Positions 34,027-42,783 of a stretch of DNA of 64,000 nt are shown here, in pieces (position 1 is the first letter of the stretch; each line of letters starts with the position of its first letter). The stretch comes from Eubacteriaceae bacterium (lineage in GTDB: Bacteria > Bacillota > Clostridia > Peptostreptococcales > Anaerovoracaceae). The notes under the pieces are model-generated. The model was not told where the DNA came from. It saw nothing but the letters and a program-made list of their open reading frames with translations, and searched no databases. The stretch covers positions 20,436-84,435 of the forward strand of contig JALCRY010000005.1 of the NCBI GenBank assembly GCA_022652985.1. Reading direction: 5' to 3'. Both the position numbers and the translations under genes were made by a program.

Positions 34027-35427
34027 CTATTTATTGAAAACCCCTTTTACTATGTAAGATTTGATCTGCGAATGTTCTTCCAGAGTTGCGGAAACGCCTT
34101 CTCTTCCTATTCCAGTCATCTTATATCCGCCGAACGGCTGCTCCATGTGACGGTAGCTGCTCTGTCCGTTAAGAACACATGCGCCGGATTTGATTTCAGC
34201 CGCCATACGCATAGCCTGCTTCAAATCTTTTGTAATGATTCCCGACGAAAGTCCGTTGGAGCAATTGTTAAGGATCTCCAGTGCCTCTTCATCAGTTTTA
34301 TACGGAATGATTGGGAAAACAGGTCCGAAAATCTCAAGATCCGAAGCAATATCATAGCTCTTATCTACATCGACAAGAACTGTAGGCGTTACAAATGCTC
34401 CGTCTCTGGTACCGCCGTAGATGCATTTTGCACCCTGGCCGATAGTGTATTCTACCTGATCGATGACTTTCTTAGCTCTTACTGCCGAAACAACAGTACT
34501 CATATCATTCTTCGGGTCCATCGCATCGCCGACATTTAACTTCTTCAATGCTGCCACGAGTTTTTCAGCCAGTTCGTCCTTGATCGATTCATGAACGATA
34601 AATCTCTTGCATGCGCAGCATGTCTGACCTGCGTTAAATATACGTCCGGCGATCATTTCGCTTACTGCATAGTCCAGATCAGCATCCTGGCGAATGATAT
34701 TTCCGTCGTTTCCGCCGAGCTCAAGACAAAGATGCTTCAAAGTAGGAGCTGCACACTGTGCCATCTGCACGCCTGCACCCGAACTGCCCGTAAGACTTAT
34801 TGCTGCGATGTGTTTATTCTGCAGGAGATGCTCGGTGACGATATCTCTCTCACATGCCATGCACTGTACAAGATTTTCCGGTGCTCCTATTTTCTCAAAC
34901 AAAGCTCCGAGTTTGAGCATAGCCAGCGGATTATCTGTAGGCGCCTTAACTACGACTGAATTGCCCATTATGAGTGCAGGAACAACCTTGTGAACAAATA
35001 ACTCGATAGGATAATTGAACGGGATAACGCAGGCGATCACACCAAGCGGTTCTCTCATCGTGAAGATAAGATCGTTCTCAAATCCAGGCTGATTTTCTGT
35101 TGACAGAACTTCACCGTATAAGTGATTGGCTCTTTCAATAAAACCTCTCGCAATGTTCGCGCTTCCGCCGGTTTCCATTCGTGCCTGCTCGATTGGTTTC
35201 CCCATTTCTTTGCAGAGTGTAACTGCGATATCTTCTGTGTTCTCTGTAATAGCATCACAGAACTTATACAGCAGTTTTGTTCTTGCCCAAAGCGGCTGCT
35301 TCGCCCAAAGAACCTGTGCAGCGACTGACTTTTCGACCATAGCATCGACTTCCTGCGCTGTCGGCAGAGCCACTGTTCCTACAACTTCATTGCTGCAAGG
35401 GTTTGTTACTGTCAAAGTATTCGACAT
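34027..35427 (-). CDS. NAD(P)-dependent aldehyde dehydrogenase
   Basis: A 466-residue non-acylating aldehyde dehydrogenase that oxidises an aldehyde to the acid. VIPFNYPIELFVHKVVPAL is the cofactor helix, SLTGSSGAG the nucleotide loop, LCLELGGNDG the catalytic Glu, and FNAGQTCCACKR the catalytic Cys. It resembles succinate-semialdehyde and glyceraldehyde/lactaldehyde dehydrogenases. The frame starts at 35442, but that ATG overlaps the GGAGG ribosome site, so ATG 35427 (MSNTLTVTNP) is preferred. First gene of the operon. Confidence 0.9.
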   Translation of the reverse strand: MSNTLTVTNPCSNEVVGTVALPTAQEVDAMVEKSVAAQVLWAKQPLWARTKLLYKFCDAITENTEDIAVTLCKEMGKPIEQARMETGGSANIARGFIERANHLYGEVLSTENQPGFENDLIFTMREPLGVIACVIPFNYPIELFVHKVVPALIMGNSVVVKAPTDNPLAMLKLGALFEKIGAPENLVQCMACERDIVTEHLLQNKHIAAISLTGSSGAGVQMAQCAAPTLKHLCLELGGNDGNIIRQDADLDYAVSEMIAGRIFNAGQTCCACKRFIVHESIKDELAEKLVAALKKLNVGDAMDPKNDMSTVVSAVRAKKVIDQVEYTIGQGAKCIYGGTRDGAFVTPTVLVDVDKSYDIASDLEIFGPVFPIIPYKTDEEALEILNNCSNGLSSGIITKDLKQAMRMAAEIKSGACVLNGQSSYRHMEQPFGGYKMTGIGREGVSATLEEHSQIKSYIVKGVFNK

Positions 35428-35516
35428 AATGTTTACCTCCATTCATTATTTGGACTTTGATTGATTAGTTATATGCAATTATCAAAATAATCGATATATT
35501 CTCTGTCTATTGTTAA

Positions 35517-35532
35517 AGCAATTTCTATGCCA
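35517..35532 (-). promoter_or_regulatory. Sigma-54 promoter of the aldehyde/alcohol dehydrogenase operon
   Basis: Reverse strand TGGCATA-GAAA-TTGCT, correct GG-GC spacing, 90 bases before ATG 35427. Confidence 0.88.
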
Positions 35533-35655
35533 GTTTTCCTGCAGCGCGGCATCCCGGCCTCCGCAGGCGATAATTATCGGGAAAAAGCCCGATTCAGCGT
35601 CCCCCAATCAAAACTTCCGGGATGTGAAAATCTAAATGATATTCTTTTTTTTGTT

Positions 35656-35686
35656 TTTCAAAGATGAAACCATTTCAGATTTGAAA
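35656..35686. promoter_or_regulatory. Paired TTTCA-N4-TGAAA dyads
   Basis: Two perfect dyads, TTTCA-AAGA-TGAAA (35656-35669) and TTTCA-GATT-TGAAA (35673-35686), centres 17 bases apart and 124-155 bases upstream of the -24 box: a typical enhancer layout. The remainder of the 352-base gap holds the sigma-54 promoter and the ybaK terminator. Confidence 0.72.
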
Positions 35687-35735
35687 CCAAAAAATGGTCA
35701 GTCCGGTCCTGACGCCGCTTTCCCGCCGCACAAAA

Positions 35736-35766
35736 ATACAGCCATGCATATCACACATGGCTGTAT
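35736..35766 (-). terminator. Terminator of the ftsB-ybaK operon
   Basis: ATACAGCCATG (35736-35746) and CATGGCTGTAT (35756-35766) form an 11-bp stem; on the reverse strand TTTTTG follows. Confidence 0.88.
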
Positions 35767-35779
35767 CGTTAAATTTATC

Positions 35780-36274
35780 TTATTCCTCATCATCTGCCAC
35801 ATCGTCGAGCTCGGCATTTGCCGCGCGCAGAAGATCTTCCGTCCTTATCTCCAGCGACATCCCGATGCGCCCCGCGCTCACGCAGATCTTTTCCTGCGCG
35901 GCGGCTCTTGCATCCACCACTGTAGGCAGCGGCTTACGCATGCCCAGCGGAGAACACCCGCCGTGGACATAGCCCGTCACCTTCATGATATCGGCCGTCT
36001 TCAGCATCTCGATCTTCTTTTCCCCGAAATGCCTGGCCGCGCGCTTGAGCGACAAATGCTTGTCCACCGGAATAACGCAGACATAATGCCCGCCGCTCTG
36101 TCCGACCGTCACCAGCGTCTTGTACGTCTGCTCGTACGGCCGTCCCGTTATCTCCGCGGCATCCATGCCGTTCGTGAACCCGTGCGACATATCGTATTCG
36201 ATGATCTCATATTCAATGCCTTCGCCGTCGAGAAACCTCGCGGCGTTGGTTTTTTTATTCTTGTCTTTACTCAT
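35780..36274 (-). CDS. ybaK: Cys-tRNA(Pro) deacylase, YbaK/EbsC family
   Basis: A 164-residue editing protein that removes cysteine mischarged onto tRNA-Pro in trans. GYVHGGCSPLGMRKPLPTVVD carries the conserved Gly-rich loop, VCVIPVDKHLSLKRAAR the active-site Lys. Length is normal. Last gene of the ftsB operon; its start lies one base beyond the ltaS-like stop. Confidence 0.92.
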   Translation of the reverse strand: MSKDKNKKTNAARFLDGEGIEYEIIEYDMSHGFTNGMDAAEITGRPYEQTYKTLVTVGQSGGHYVCVIPVDKHLSLKRAARHFGEKKIEMLKTADIMKVTGYVHGGCSPLGMRKPLPTVVDARAAAQEKICVSAGRIGMSLEIRTEDLLRAANAELDDVADDEE

Positions 36275-36275
36275 A

Positions 36276-38267
36276 TTACTCCGTCGTACTCAGGATCGTA
36301 TCGTTCTTCGTATCCGTCTGACTCACCTTCATCTTGGAGATATCCGAAGGGTCGACATCCTCGTTCAGGCCGAGTATAGTCGGTCCGAGATACGTCGTCT
36401 TGAGCACCTTGTCTCCTACCGTGATCTTGCTGTACTCCGTGAAATTCTGTCCCTTGATGTAATACTTTTCTCCGATCTTGACGATCTTCTTGATCTTTAT
36501 TTCCTTCACGCCCATTTTCAGCGATATCGGTTTGAACGGATTCGTCCCGCCGTAGATATATTTCTCGCCGTAGAGCATATCATACTGCAGCATTTTCATC
36601 TCCGCCCTGTAATTTTTATCGCTTCTGTGATCCTGCTGGAATGTGACCATCGTGCCGTTGTGTATGCCTATCCTGTTCAGAAGTTCCGAACCGATCTGAT
36701 ACGCGGTTAGGTCTTCGACCTTTCTGCTCCCGTACTTGTAATTGCTCCAGATGACATAATTCGTCTGGTATACGCTCCTGTTGCCCTTGAGGTTATCTTC
36801 GGTCAGATTGTCCAGGGCCGGCAGATGATCGCCGTACATGACAAGAATCGTCGGCTCGTCATATTTTTTGAGAGTCGTCGTCAGCTGCTTCACGAACTGA
36901 TCCATTTCATATATCTGATTCGCGTAATACTCCCACGACCACTTCAGCTCATCCGTCGGCGCGGACGTGCAGGTGATAGTCGGATCGTTGATGACTTTTT
37001 CCGTCGGATATTTCCCGTGTCCCTGAACAGAGATCGTGTAAATATAATCGCTGCCCTTCGTGGACTTCAGCGCATCCATGATATTGCTCGTCAGAACATA
37101 ATCCCGCGCCCAGCCCTTCGGTGTCCTGCTGACATTGTTCATATACTCCACAGATGTAAATGTCTGATAGCCGAGATTCCCGAAGACTTCGTTCCTGTGA
37201 TAAAACGCCGCCCTGTGGTCATGGATCGCATGCGTGGAATAACCCAGCTGCTTAAGATCATACGGTATGCTTTCGCAGTTTTCTTTCAGTAATATCGAAT
37301 TGTACGGATATTCTCCCGGTCCGAAGAAGTGCACGCTCATGCCGGTCATCGATTCAAATTCGGTGTTCGCTGTGCCCGCTCCTACAGCCGGCACTCTCAG
37401 CTTGCCCGTAGAGCAGGTCTTCATCAGATAGCGGTAATACGGTATCGGATCCTGTGAAAGCTTGATGTCCTTGACAAAGCTCGGGTCGATAAATGATTCG
37501 AGCTGCAGGAAGATAATATTCGGTTTGGTAACGCTCGTGGATGTTTCTTTGCCCGCGACTGTTGTCTCCATTTCCTTCGTGGTAAATATCTTCTTTACAT
37601 TGGCTTCCGAATAATTCGCGGGCCTGCGCACGCCCTTGTCAAACCCCGTAGCCAGGAAGCAGTAGGAGAATCCGTTGTCTCTGTACCCGTAGTTGAGGTT
37701 CGGGAAATACGTGTCGAGGATGCCTGTTTTCACACACCCGAAAGTCGCGAATATTGCAATTGCTATAATCAGAAGAACGCGCGGGACCGCCTTTTTGTAT
37801 ACGACCTTCGCCGCCGCTTTCTTGCTCTTGAAAAATATCAGCACCAGCAGCGCGACGATCGCAGCGATGCCGGCAACGAGAAGAATGATCTGCATCTTCG
37901 ACAGATAAGTCGTCGCGATCGAAAGTCCGTCCTTGAGTTCCATGATGTCGTTCGTCGTGAACGGAGTCATTCTGTTGGCCTGGATAATGCCGTTGACAAT
38001 ACCGAGCACTACCCATATGCCGCCGAACAGGATCAGGAAAAACCGCCTGTTCTTGAACAGGAGCGACAGCGACATGCAGGTGAATATAATCAGTGAGTTG
38101 AAAAGAAAGATCAGAGGATGTCTGATCATAAATTCCAGCCCGGCCGCAGGTGATGTCGACAGTCTGGCAAAAGTCTCAATAAACAAATTGACAAGGATCG
38201 CCAGGACTGCGTACTGCGCTATGAAATTGTGCCATATCTTAAGCCAGTTTGTCTTCAACTTATCCAT
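36276..38267 (-). CDS. Lipoteichoic acid synthase family protein (LtaS-like)
   Basis: A 663-residue membrane enzyme with about five N-terminal spans (to ~190) and an extracellular sulfatase-fold domain. NIIFLQLESFIDPSF holds the metal Glu, VGAGTANTEFESMTG the nucleophilic Thr, and MYGDHLPAL with ISVQGHGKYP the metal Asp/His. LtaS enzymes polymerise glycerol phosphate from phosphatidylglycerol onto a lipid anchor. The C-terminal ~90 residues extend past the usual domain and look like a small beta-rich (Ig-like) module ending in the wall. It overlaps the ksgA end by 8 bases. Confidence 0.9.
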   Translation of the reverse strand: MDKLKTNWLKIWHNFIAQYAVLAILVNLFIETFARLSTSPAAGLEFMIRHPLIFLFNSLIIFTCMSLSLLFKNRRFFLILFGGIWVVLGIVNGIIQANRMTPFTTNDIMELKDGLSIATTYLSKMQIILLVAGIAAIVALLVLIFFKSKKAAAKVVYKKAVPRVLLIIAIAIFATFGCVKTGILDTYFPNLNYGYRDNGFSYCFLATGFDKGVRRPANYSEANVKKIFTTKEMETTVAGKETSTSVTKPNIIFLQLESFIDPSFVKDIKLSQDPIPYYRYLMKTCSTGKLRVPAVGAGTANTEFESMTGMSVHFFGPGEYPYNSILLKENCESIPYDLKQLGYSTHAIHDHRAAFYHRNEVFGNLGYQTFTSVEYMNNVSRTPKGWARDYVLTSNIMDALKSTKGSDYIYTISVQGHGKYPTEKVINDPTITCTSAPTDELKWSWEYYANQIYEMDQFVKQLTTTLKKYDEPTILVMYGDHLPALDNLTEDNLKGNRSVYQTNYVIWSNYKYGSRKVEDLTAYQIGSELLNRIGIHNGTMVTFQQDHRSDKNYRAEMKMLQYDMLYGEKYIYGGTNPFKPISLKMGVKEIKIKKIVKIGEKYYIKGQNFTEYSKITVGDKVLKTTYLGPTILGLNEDVDPSDISKMKVSQTDTKNDTILSTTE

Positions 38268-39147
38268 TCGGAACTTCCTTTTTTACTCTGTTTGCAAGTT
38301 TTGCAAACTCTTCTATCGTCAGCGTCTCGGCCCTTCTCATCGGGTCGATATCTATCTCCTCAAGAAGCGAACGCATAGCGGCCTTGTCCATTCCCCGGAG
38401 GCCCGTCATGCAATTCAGCAGTGTTTTCCTCCTCTGAGAAAACCCCGCTTTTATACACACAAAAAACATATTTTCATCGATCAGATCCACAGGTTTCTCA
38501 CTGCGGACATCAAGACGCAGGACAGCCGAATCGACCTTCGGCCTCGGTACGAAAACTTCCTTCGGGACATCCGCGACCTTCGTCACATCGCAGTAATACT
38601 GCACCGCGACCGAAAGCGCCCCGTACGACTTGACCCCGGCAGGCGCGCATATGCGCTCTGCCACTTCCTTCTGCATCATTACTGTAATGCTGTCGGCAGG
38701 CGTTCCCTCTTCGAGAAGCTTCATGATGATCGGCGTGGTGATGTAATAAGGCAGATTGCCTATCACCTTGACTCCGGCTATCCCCGGATTCTCCGCCTTC
38801 GCTTTCTCTATGATATCCGTGATGTCCGTCTTGAGTACATCACGGTTGATTATCTCTATATTGCTGAAATCCCCGAGCGTGACGCCGAGTATCGGGATCA
38901 GCGCCTTGTCTATTTCTATCGCGATCACTCTGCGCGCCAGCCGTGCCGCCTCACAGGTGAGCACTCCGAGTCCCGGTCCTATCTCTATCACGAGATCGTC
39001 CGGACCGATGCCTGTCGCATCTATGATCCTGTCAATTATATTCTTGTCGGTCAGGAAATTCTGCCCGAGGCTCTTGGTCATCTTAAAACCATGCGCCGCC
39101 CCGAGGTTTTTTATCGCTTCATGCGAATAAAGTTTCATCTGACTCAT
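38260..39147 (-). CDS. rsmA: 16S rRNA dimethyladenosine transferase
   Basis: A 295-residue SAM-dependent methyltransferase (KsgA) that dimethylates two adjacent adenines in helix 45 of 16S rRNA during small-subunit maturation. SLGQNFLTDKNI, VIEIGPGLGVLT (SAM motif) and IGNLPYYITTPI (the catalytic NLPY) are clear. It overlaps the RNase M5 gene by 4 bases, the standard Firmicutes arrangement. Confidence 0.96.
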   Translation of the reverse strand: MSQMKLYSHEAIKNLGAAHGFKMTKSLGQNFLTDKNIIDRIIDATGIGPDDLVIEIGPGLGVLTCEAARLARRVIAIEIDKALIPILGVTLGDFSNIEIINRDVLKTDITDIIEKAKAENPGIAGVKVIGNLPYYITTPIIMKLLEEGTPADSITVMMQKEVAERICAPAGVKSYGALSVAVQYYCDVTKVADVPKEVFVPRPKVDSAVLRLDVRSEKPVDLIDENMFFVCIKAGFSQRRKTLLNCMTGLRGMDKAAMRSLLEEIDIDPMRRAETLTIEEFAKLANRVKKEVPNG

Positions 39148-39674
39148 CTATTCAAATGCCTTTCAAATTCTTCTTTCGTGATGCCGTAATCATTGAGCTT
39201 TCTTAGAAAGCCGGCGGCATTTCCGTAGCCTATCCCGAGAGCCTTTCCCAGCTCCCTGCGTCTTGCCGACGAGCCCGCGCCTCCCGCAAGACCCGCCGCG
39301 TACATATCTTTCATGTCAAATACCGGGGCGCCTTCCGTTTTCGTCGCCCTGGCTTTGGCCAGAGCCTCGAGTATGGCCTCCGGCCCCGCATTTTCTATGC
39401 CAATGTCGCCTTTCTTCTCAGCCTCGTCCCTCGGCAGGAACGCCTGCCTGGCATCCGGAAATCTTTCCGTCAGCCTGGACCTTATGGTCTCGCCGGCATG
39501 ATCCGGATCTGTGAAAATTATGAGACCCCTGGTGCTGTAAGCTTTTTCAAGCATCTCCCATGTCGCATCGGAGATCCCGAATCCGTGAGTCTCAATAGTA
39601 TCTGTATCCAAAGCTCTTCTGACAGCCGCGGTGTCATCTCTGCCCTCCACGACTATCACTTCTTTTATTTTCAT
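39144..39674 (-). CDS. rnmV: Ribonuclease M5
   Basis: A 176-residue Toprim nuclease that trims the 5S rRNA precursor. EVIVVEGRDDTAAVRRAL has the Toprim Glu, and IFTDPDHAGETIRSRL the Asp-x-Asp metal motif. It starts one base after the ftsB-like stop and overlaps rsmA. Confidence 0.95.
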   Translation of the reverse strand: MKIKEVIVVEGRDDTAAVRRALDTDTIETHGFGISDATWEMLEKAYSTRGLIIFTDPDHAGETIRSRLTERFPDARQAFLPRDEAEKKGDIGIENAGPEAILEALAKARATKTEGAPVFDMKDMYAAGLAGGAGSSARRRELGKALGIGYGNAAGFLRKLNDYGITKEEFERHLNR

Positions 39675-40133
39675 CTATTTGCTGTCCTTATCGGGCATAA
39701 CATAAAGGGTTTCTCCCGGCATGACCATCTTGAGTTTGTCTCTCGCTTCCTCCTCGATGTAGTCGGGATCATTCACCTTTTTAAGTTCTTCCCTGAGTTC
39801 CTTCTTTTCCTTTGTAAGCTTCTGCTGTTCCGCTATCAGCGAATTCTTTTCCGTTTCCGCCTTGTATATATTGTATGTCGAATAGCCGACCATACATGCG
39901 AGTATACAGATCACGACAGCATAAACCAATGCACGCCTGCCGCTCATTTTTCTGGAAACACGTTTTTTCTTCGCGTGTTTAGCGGCAACAGGCGTCTCTT
40001 CAGCCGGTGTTTCTTTTTGTGCCCGGCGCTCCTCACGGCTCTGACGTTCACGATCCTTCCGGTATTCCCTCAGATCGACAACCCCATTTTTCTTATCGAA
40101 TTTAGCCTTGCGCCCTTTACTTCTTTTCGCCAT
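39675..40133 (-). CDS. FtsB/DivIC-like septum formation protein
   Basis: A 152-residue bitopic membrane protein: long basic cytoplasmic tail (1-~85, rich in Lys/Arg), one span (RRALVYAVVICILACMVGYS, about 86-108) and an outer coiled coil (NSLIAEQQKLTKEKKELREE) followed by the family motif DPDYIEEEARDKLKMVMPGE. DivIC/FtsB link the cytoplasmic ring to the FtsQ/L and septal synthase complex. First gene of the operon; function call rests on architecture and the C-terminal motif. Confidence 0.88.
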   Translation of the reverse strand: MAKRSKGRKAKFDKKNGVVDLREYRKDRERQSREERRAQKETPAEETPVAAKHAKKKRVSRKMSGRRALVYAVVICILACMVGYSTYNIYKAETEKNSLIAEQQKLTKEKKELREELKKVNDPDYIEEEARDKLKMVMPGETLYVMPDKDSK

Positions 40134-40162
40134 CTGTTTCCTTTGATTACCATATTTTTCTT

Positions 40163-40197
40163 ATTGTGATTATAACACAATACATACACGAGTGCCA
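40163..40197 (-). promoter_or_regulatory. Promoter region of the ftsB operon with overlapping palindrome
   Basis: Reverse-strand TATAAT (40169-40174) with a weak -35. A perfect dyad ATTGTG-N7-CACAAT (40163-40181) straddles the -10 box, so a repressor may bind there. It resembles a Rex site but is one base too short. Confidence 0.5.
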
Positions 40198-40200
40198 TAA

Positions 40201-42783
40201 TCAGAACGAGCCTTCTTTAAGTAAATCCAGCATGCCCGTCTTTCTCACCTTATGCATAGAATACCATATCGTCAGCATTACCACGACTCCCAGACTCACG
40301 ATGCTTATCGCGATAGCGCCCCACGGTATCACAAACAGGATGCTGTAAGTGCCGCCGATGAACCTGTACATAAGATATGTCAGCAGCAGGGAAACCGGCA
40401 GCCCGTACAGGAGCGCCCTCGCCCCGTAAAAAATACATTCGAGATTTATCATCTTCTTGAAGCTCTTCGGTCCCATCCCCACAGCCTGCAGCATCGCGAA
40501 TTCCCGCCGCCGCAGCAGCATGTTCGTCGCTATCGTGCTGAAGACATTCGCCGCCGCTATCAGCGATATCAGCGTTATGAAACCGTATGAAAGCAGTTTT
40601 ATCATCGAGATCACATTCCTGACCGTTTCGTACTGCCCCTGCATGTTCACGATCGCGTACGAAGATATCCCCTCCGCCCGGCAGATCTTTTCCATATCGC
40701 TGTATGTGACCGCCGGATCGCTGCTGCGGAAAAACGCGGCAGGCCTCATGCTTCCGTTGGACTTCGCATTTTTTATATACCGGCTGCCCAGCAGATTTTC
40801 CGCATTGCTCCGGGAAGTATATATACCGACAAGTGTATTATACGCATCGGATCCCATAGGCAGTTTGCTGCCGTATACCACTTTTACGGTAAATTGCCTC
40901 CCGTTATCTCCTTTAAGCGTCATCTGCTCGCTGCGGGCAGAGGAAATATCGGCCGTAAAACTTTCGGTCCCTTTGTCCGAATAACCGTAGACTTTTCTCG
41001 CCGCTATGAATCCGCTGTCGTCAGCGGCGGCTATCCCGTTCTTCTGCGCCAGTTTTGCATACTGCGCATCCGGCATTACTATCAGCCCCGCATAGAGTTC
41101 GGCTTTGCCTTTTGATACCGGGAAAGACGAAGACTCGATCTTCTTCCTGTCCGTACTGGAAAAATCGGCCAGAGATTTCTTCACCTTCATCGTATACGCG
41201 TTATAGTAAGCGCCTGCGGTCACGTCCTTCGCATCTTTCAGCTTCTCATAGCCCGCATGCGTGACATCGCTCATATAATCGATATCATAATCTATGTTTG
41301 TTCCATACTGCTGATCGATCCCGTCCGAAAGATAGCGGATCATCCCGTTGGCCGAGATGAAAAGCACCAGGCTCAGGAAAAGCGAAATGATCGCCGCTCT
41401 GTAACGCTTCCTGTCGCGCTTGAAATTCTTGCTCGCCAGCACGCCCTCAAATCCGAACAGCTTCTGCGTCAGCTTCGAGGTCTTCAGCCGTTTGGCCTTG
41501 ACGGTCTGCGGGATCGCGTTGCGTCGCATGGCCTCCTTCACGCTCACTCTGTATCTCATATGAGCTGGAAGATAAGCCGAAATCACCAGCATCAGAAACG
41601 CCAGTCCGGCGCCTGCCGCCACAAAGCCCCAGGAAATTTGCATGTTGAACGCAGTAATATTGCTCCCCGCTGTAAAAATAGCCGCGAACTTTTTCCCGAC
41701 GATCTTAATGACCGTATATATCCCCGCGATGCCTCCGAGAATCCCCGGCGGTATCCCGGCAGCGCCTATCACAGAAGCTTCGAAAAGCACACAGGTGCGT
41801 ATCTGTTTCTTCGTGGCGCCGTAAGCCGACAGCATCCCGAAAAGTCCCGTCTTGTCGGCGAACGATATCGAAAAAGCGTTGTAAAGAAGCAGCAGAGAGC
41901 CCGCCGCGATCAGCAGGATCAGCAGTATTACCGCCACGAGAAGCGTAGTCATCTCGTCTATCCCGCCGGAAGCTCCGAGGTACATCAGCAGAATATCGTT
42001 ATAGGTGTAATTTACCGACGAAGGCACCAGGTCCGAGGTGAACGAATAAATGTCGCCCGGATCGTAAGTCTTGACGAATACAGTGTATCTGGCATTCCGG
42101 TTATTGTCGGGTACAGTAATAGCCGTATATCCCGGCGCGTTGTAATCCTCGACGCTCAGTCTCTCGCATATCCCGACCACGCGGTACGTCTTCTTCTTCG
42201 TGCCGGTCAGCTTTTCCTTCGCGTGAGCATATTCGATGCTCTGGCCGAGCAGCGACCCCCTGGCAACCGCATTGCCGGCATAGGAAGTATATTTTCTGAC
42301 CGCTTTCCTGTTCCCGACTTCCAGGGTTATCTTCTGCCCGATGCGGTAATGTATGCGTCCGTTTTCGAAAAGATGTTCCGGAATAACGATCTCGCCGCTC
42401 GTCCGCGCTGCTCTTCCTTCGACGATATTGACGGCGGCGGTATTATACATCTCTTTGCCGAACCCTGTCACGAACAGGTACGGCTTGTCGCTGTTCGCGC
42501 TGTTCACCCTGGCATAGCCTATGTCCTCCGCCGCATCCAGCTCCGACAGTCTGCCGTCGGCTTCCATCGTCGCGATTTTCGTCTGCGACACCTGATCGGC
42601 GCGCATGTACCAGTCTCCTTCGGAGGCCTCCGTGGATCTCACGAGGAATCCCTGCAGACTGGACGCGAAAACAAACACCGCGGTCAGCATCGCAGTGGAA
42701 AGGATGACGCCTGCGATCATTACTACAGTCCTCATCCTGTTTCTCTTCATATTTTCCAGTACTATCTTCCGGAATATATTCAA
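40201..42783 (-). CDS. ABC transporter permease, FtsX family
   Basis: An 860-residue permease: one N-terminal span, a large outer domain (~45-250), a first FtsX set of three spans (~270-410), a second span and outer domain (~450-720), and a last FtsX set (~735-850). Two FtsX modules in one chain are typical of exporters and of antimicrobial-peptide detoxification systems. It overlaps the ATPase stop by 4 bases and belongs to an RR-HK-ATPase-permease operon. The substrate is not readable; peptide antibiotics are plausible from the gene set. Confidence 0.88.
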   Translation of the reverse strand: MNIFRKIVLENMKRNRMRTVVMIAGVILSTAMLTAVFVFASSLQGFLVRSTEASEGDWYMRADQVSQTKIATMEADGRLSELDAAEDIGYARVNSANSDKPYLFVTGFGKEMYNTAAVNIVEGRAARTSGEIVIPEHLFENGRIHYRIGQKITLEVGNRKAVRKYTSYAGNAVARGSLLGQSIEYAHAKEKLTGTKKKTYRVVGICERLSVEDYNAPGYTAITVPDNNRNARYTVFVKTYDPGDIYSFTSDLVPSSVNYTYNDILLMYLGASGGIDEMTTLLVAVILLILLIAAGSLLLLYNAFSISFADKTGLFGMLSAYGATKKQIRTCVLFEASVIGAAGIPPGILGGIAGIYTVIKIVGKKFAAIFTAGSNITAFNMQISWGFVAAGAGLAFLMLVISAYLPAHMRYRVSVKEAMRRNAIPQTVKAKRLKTSKLTQKLFGFEGVLASKNFKRDRKRYRAAIISLFLSLVLFISANGMIRYLSDGIDQQYGTNIDYDIDYMSDVTHAGYEKLKDAKDVTAGAYYNAYTMKVKKSLADFSSTDRKKIESSSFPVSKGKAELYAGLIVMPDAQYAKLAQKNGIAAADDSGFIAARKVYGYSDKGTESFTADISSARSEQMTLKGDNGRQFTVKVVYGSKLPMGSDAYNTLVGIYTSRSNAENLLGSRYIKNAKSNGSMRPAAFFRSSDPAVTYSDMEKICRAEGISSYAIVNMQGQYETVRNVISMIKLLSYGFITLISLIAAANVFSTIATNMLLRRREFAMLQAVGMGPKSFKKMINLECIFYGARALLYGLPVSLLLTYLMYRFIGGTYSILFVIPWGAIAISIVSLGVVVMLTIWYSMHKVRKTGMLDLLKEGSF

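Noticed and set aside
40163..40181. A canonical Rex binding site
   Set aside because: The spacer is one base too short for the TTGTG-N8-CACAA form; reported only as an unnamed palindrome.
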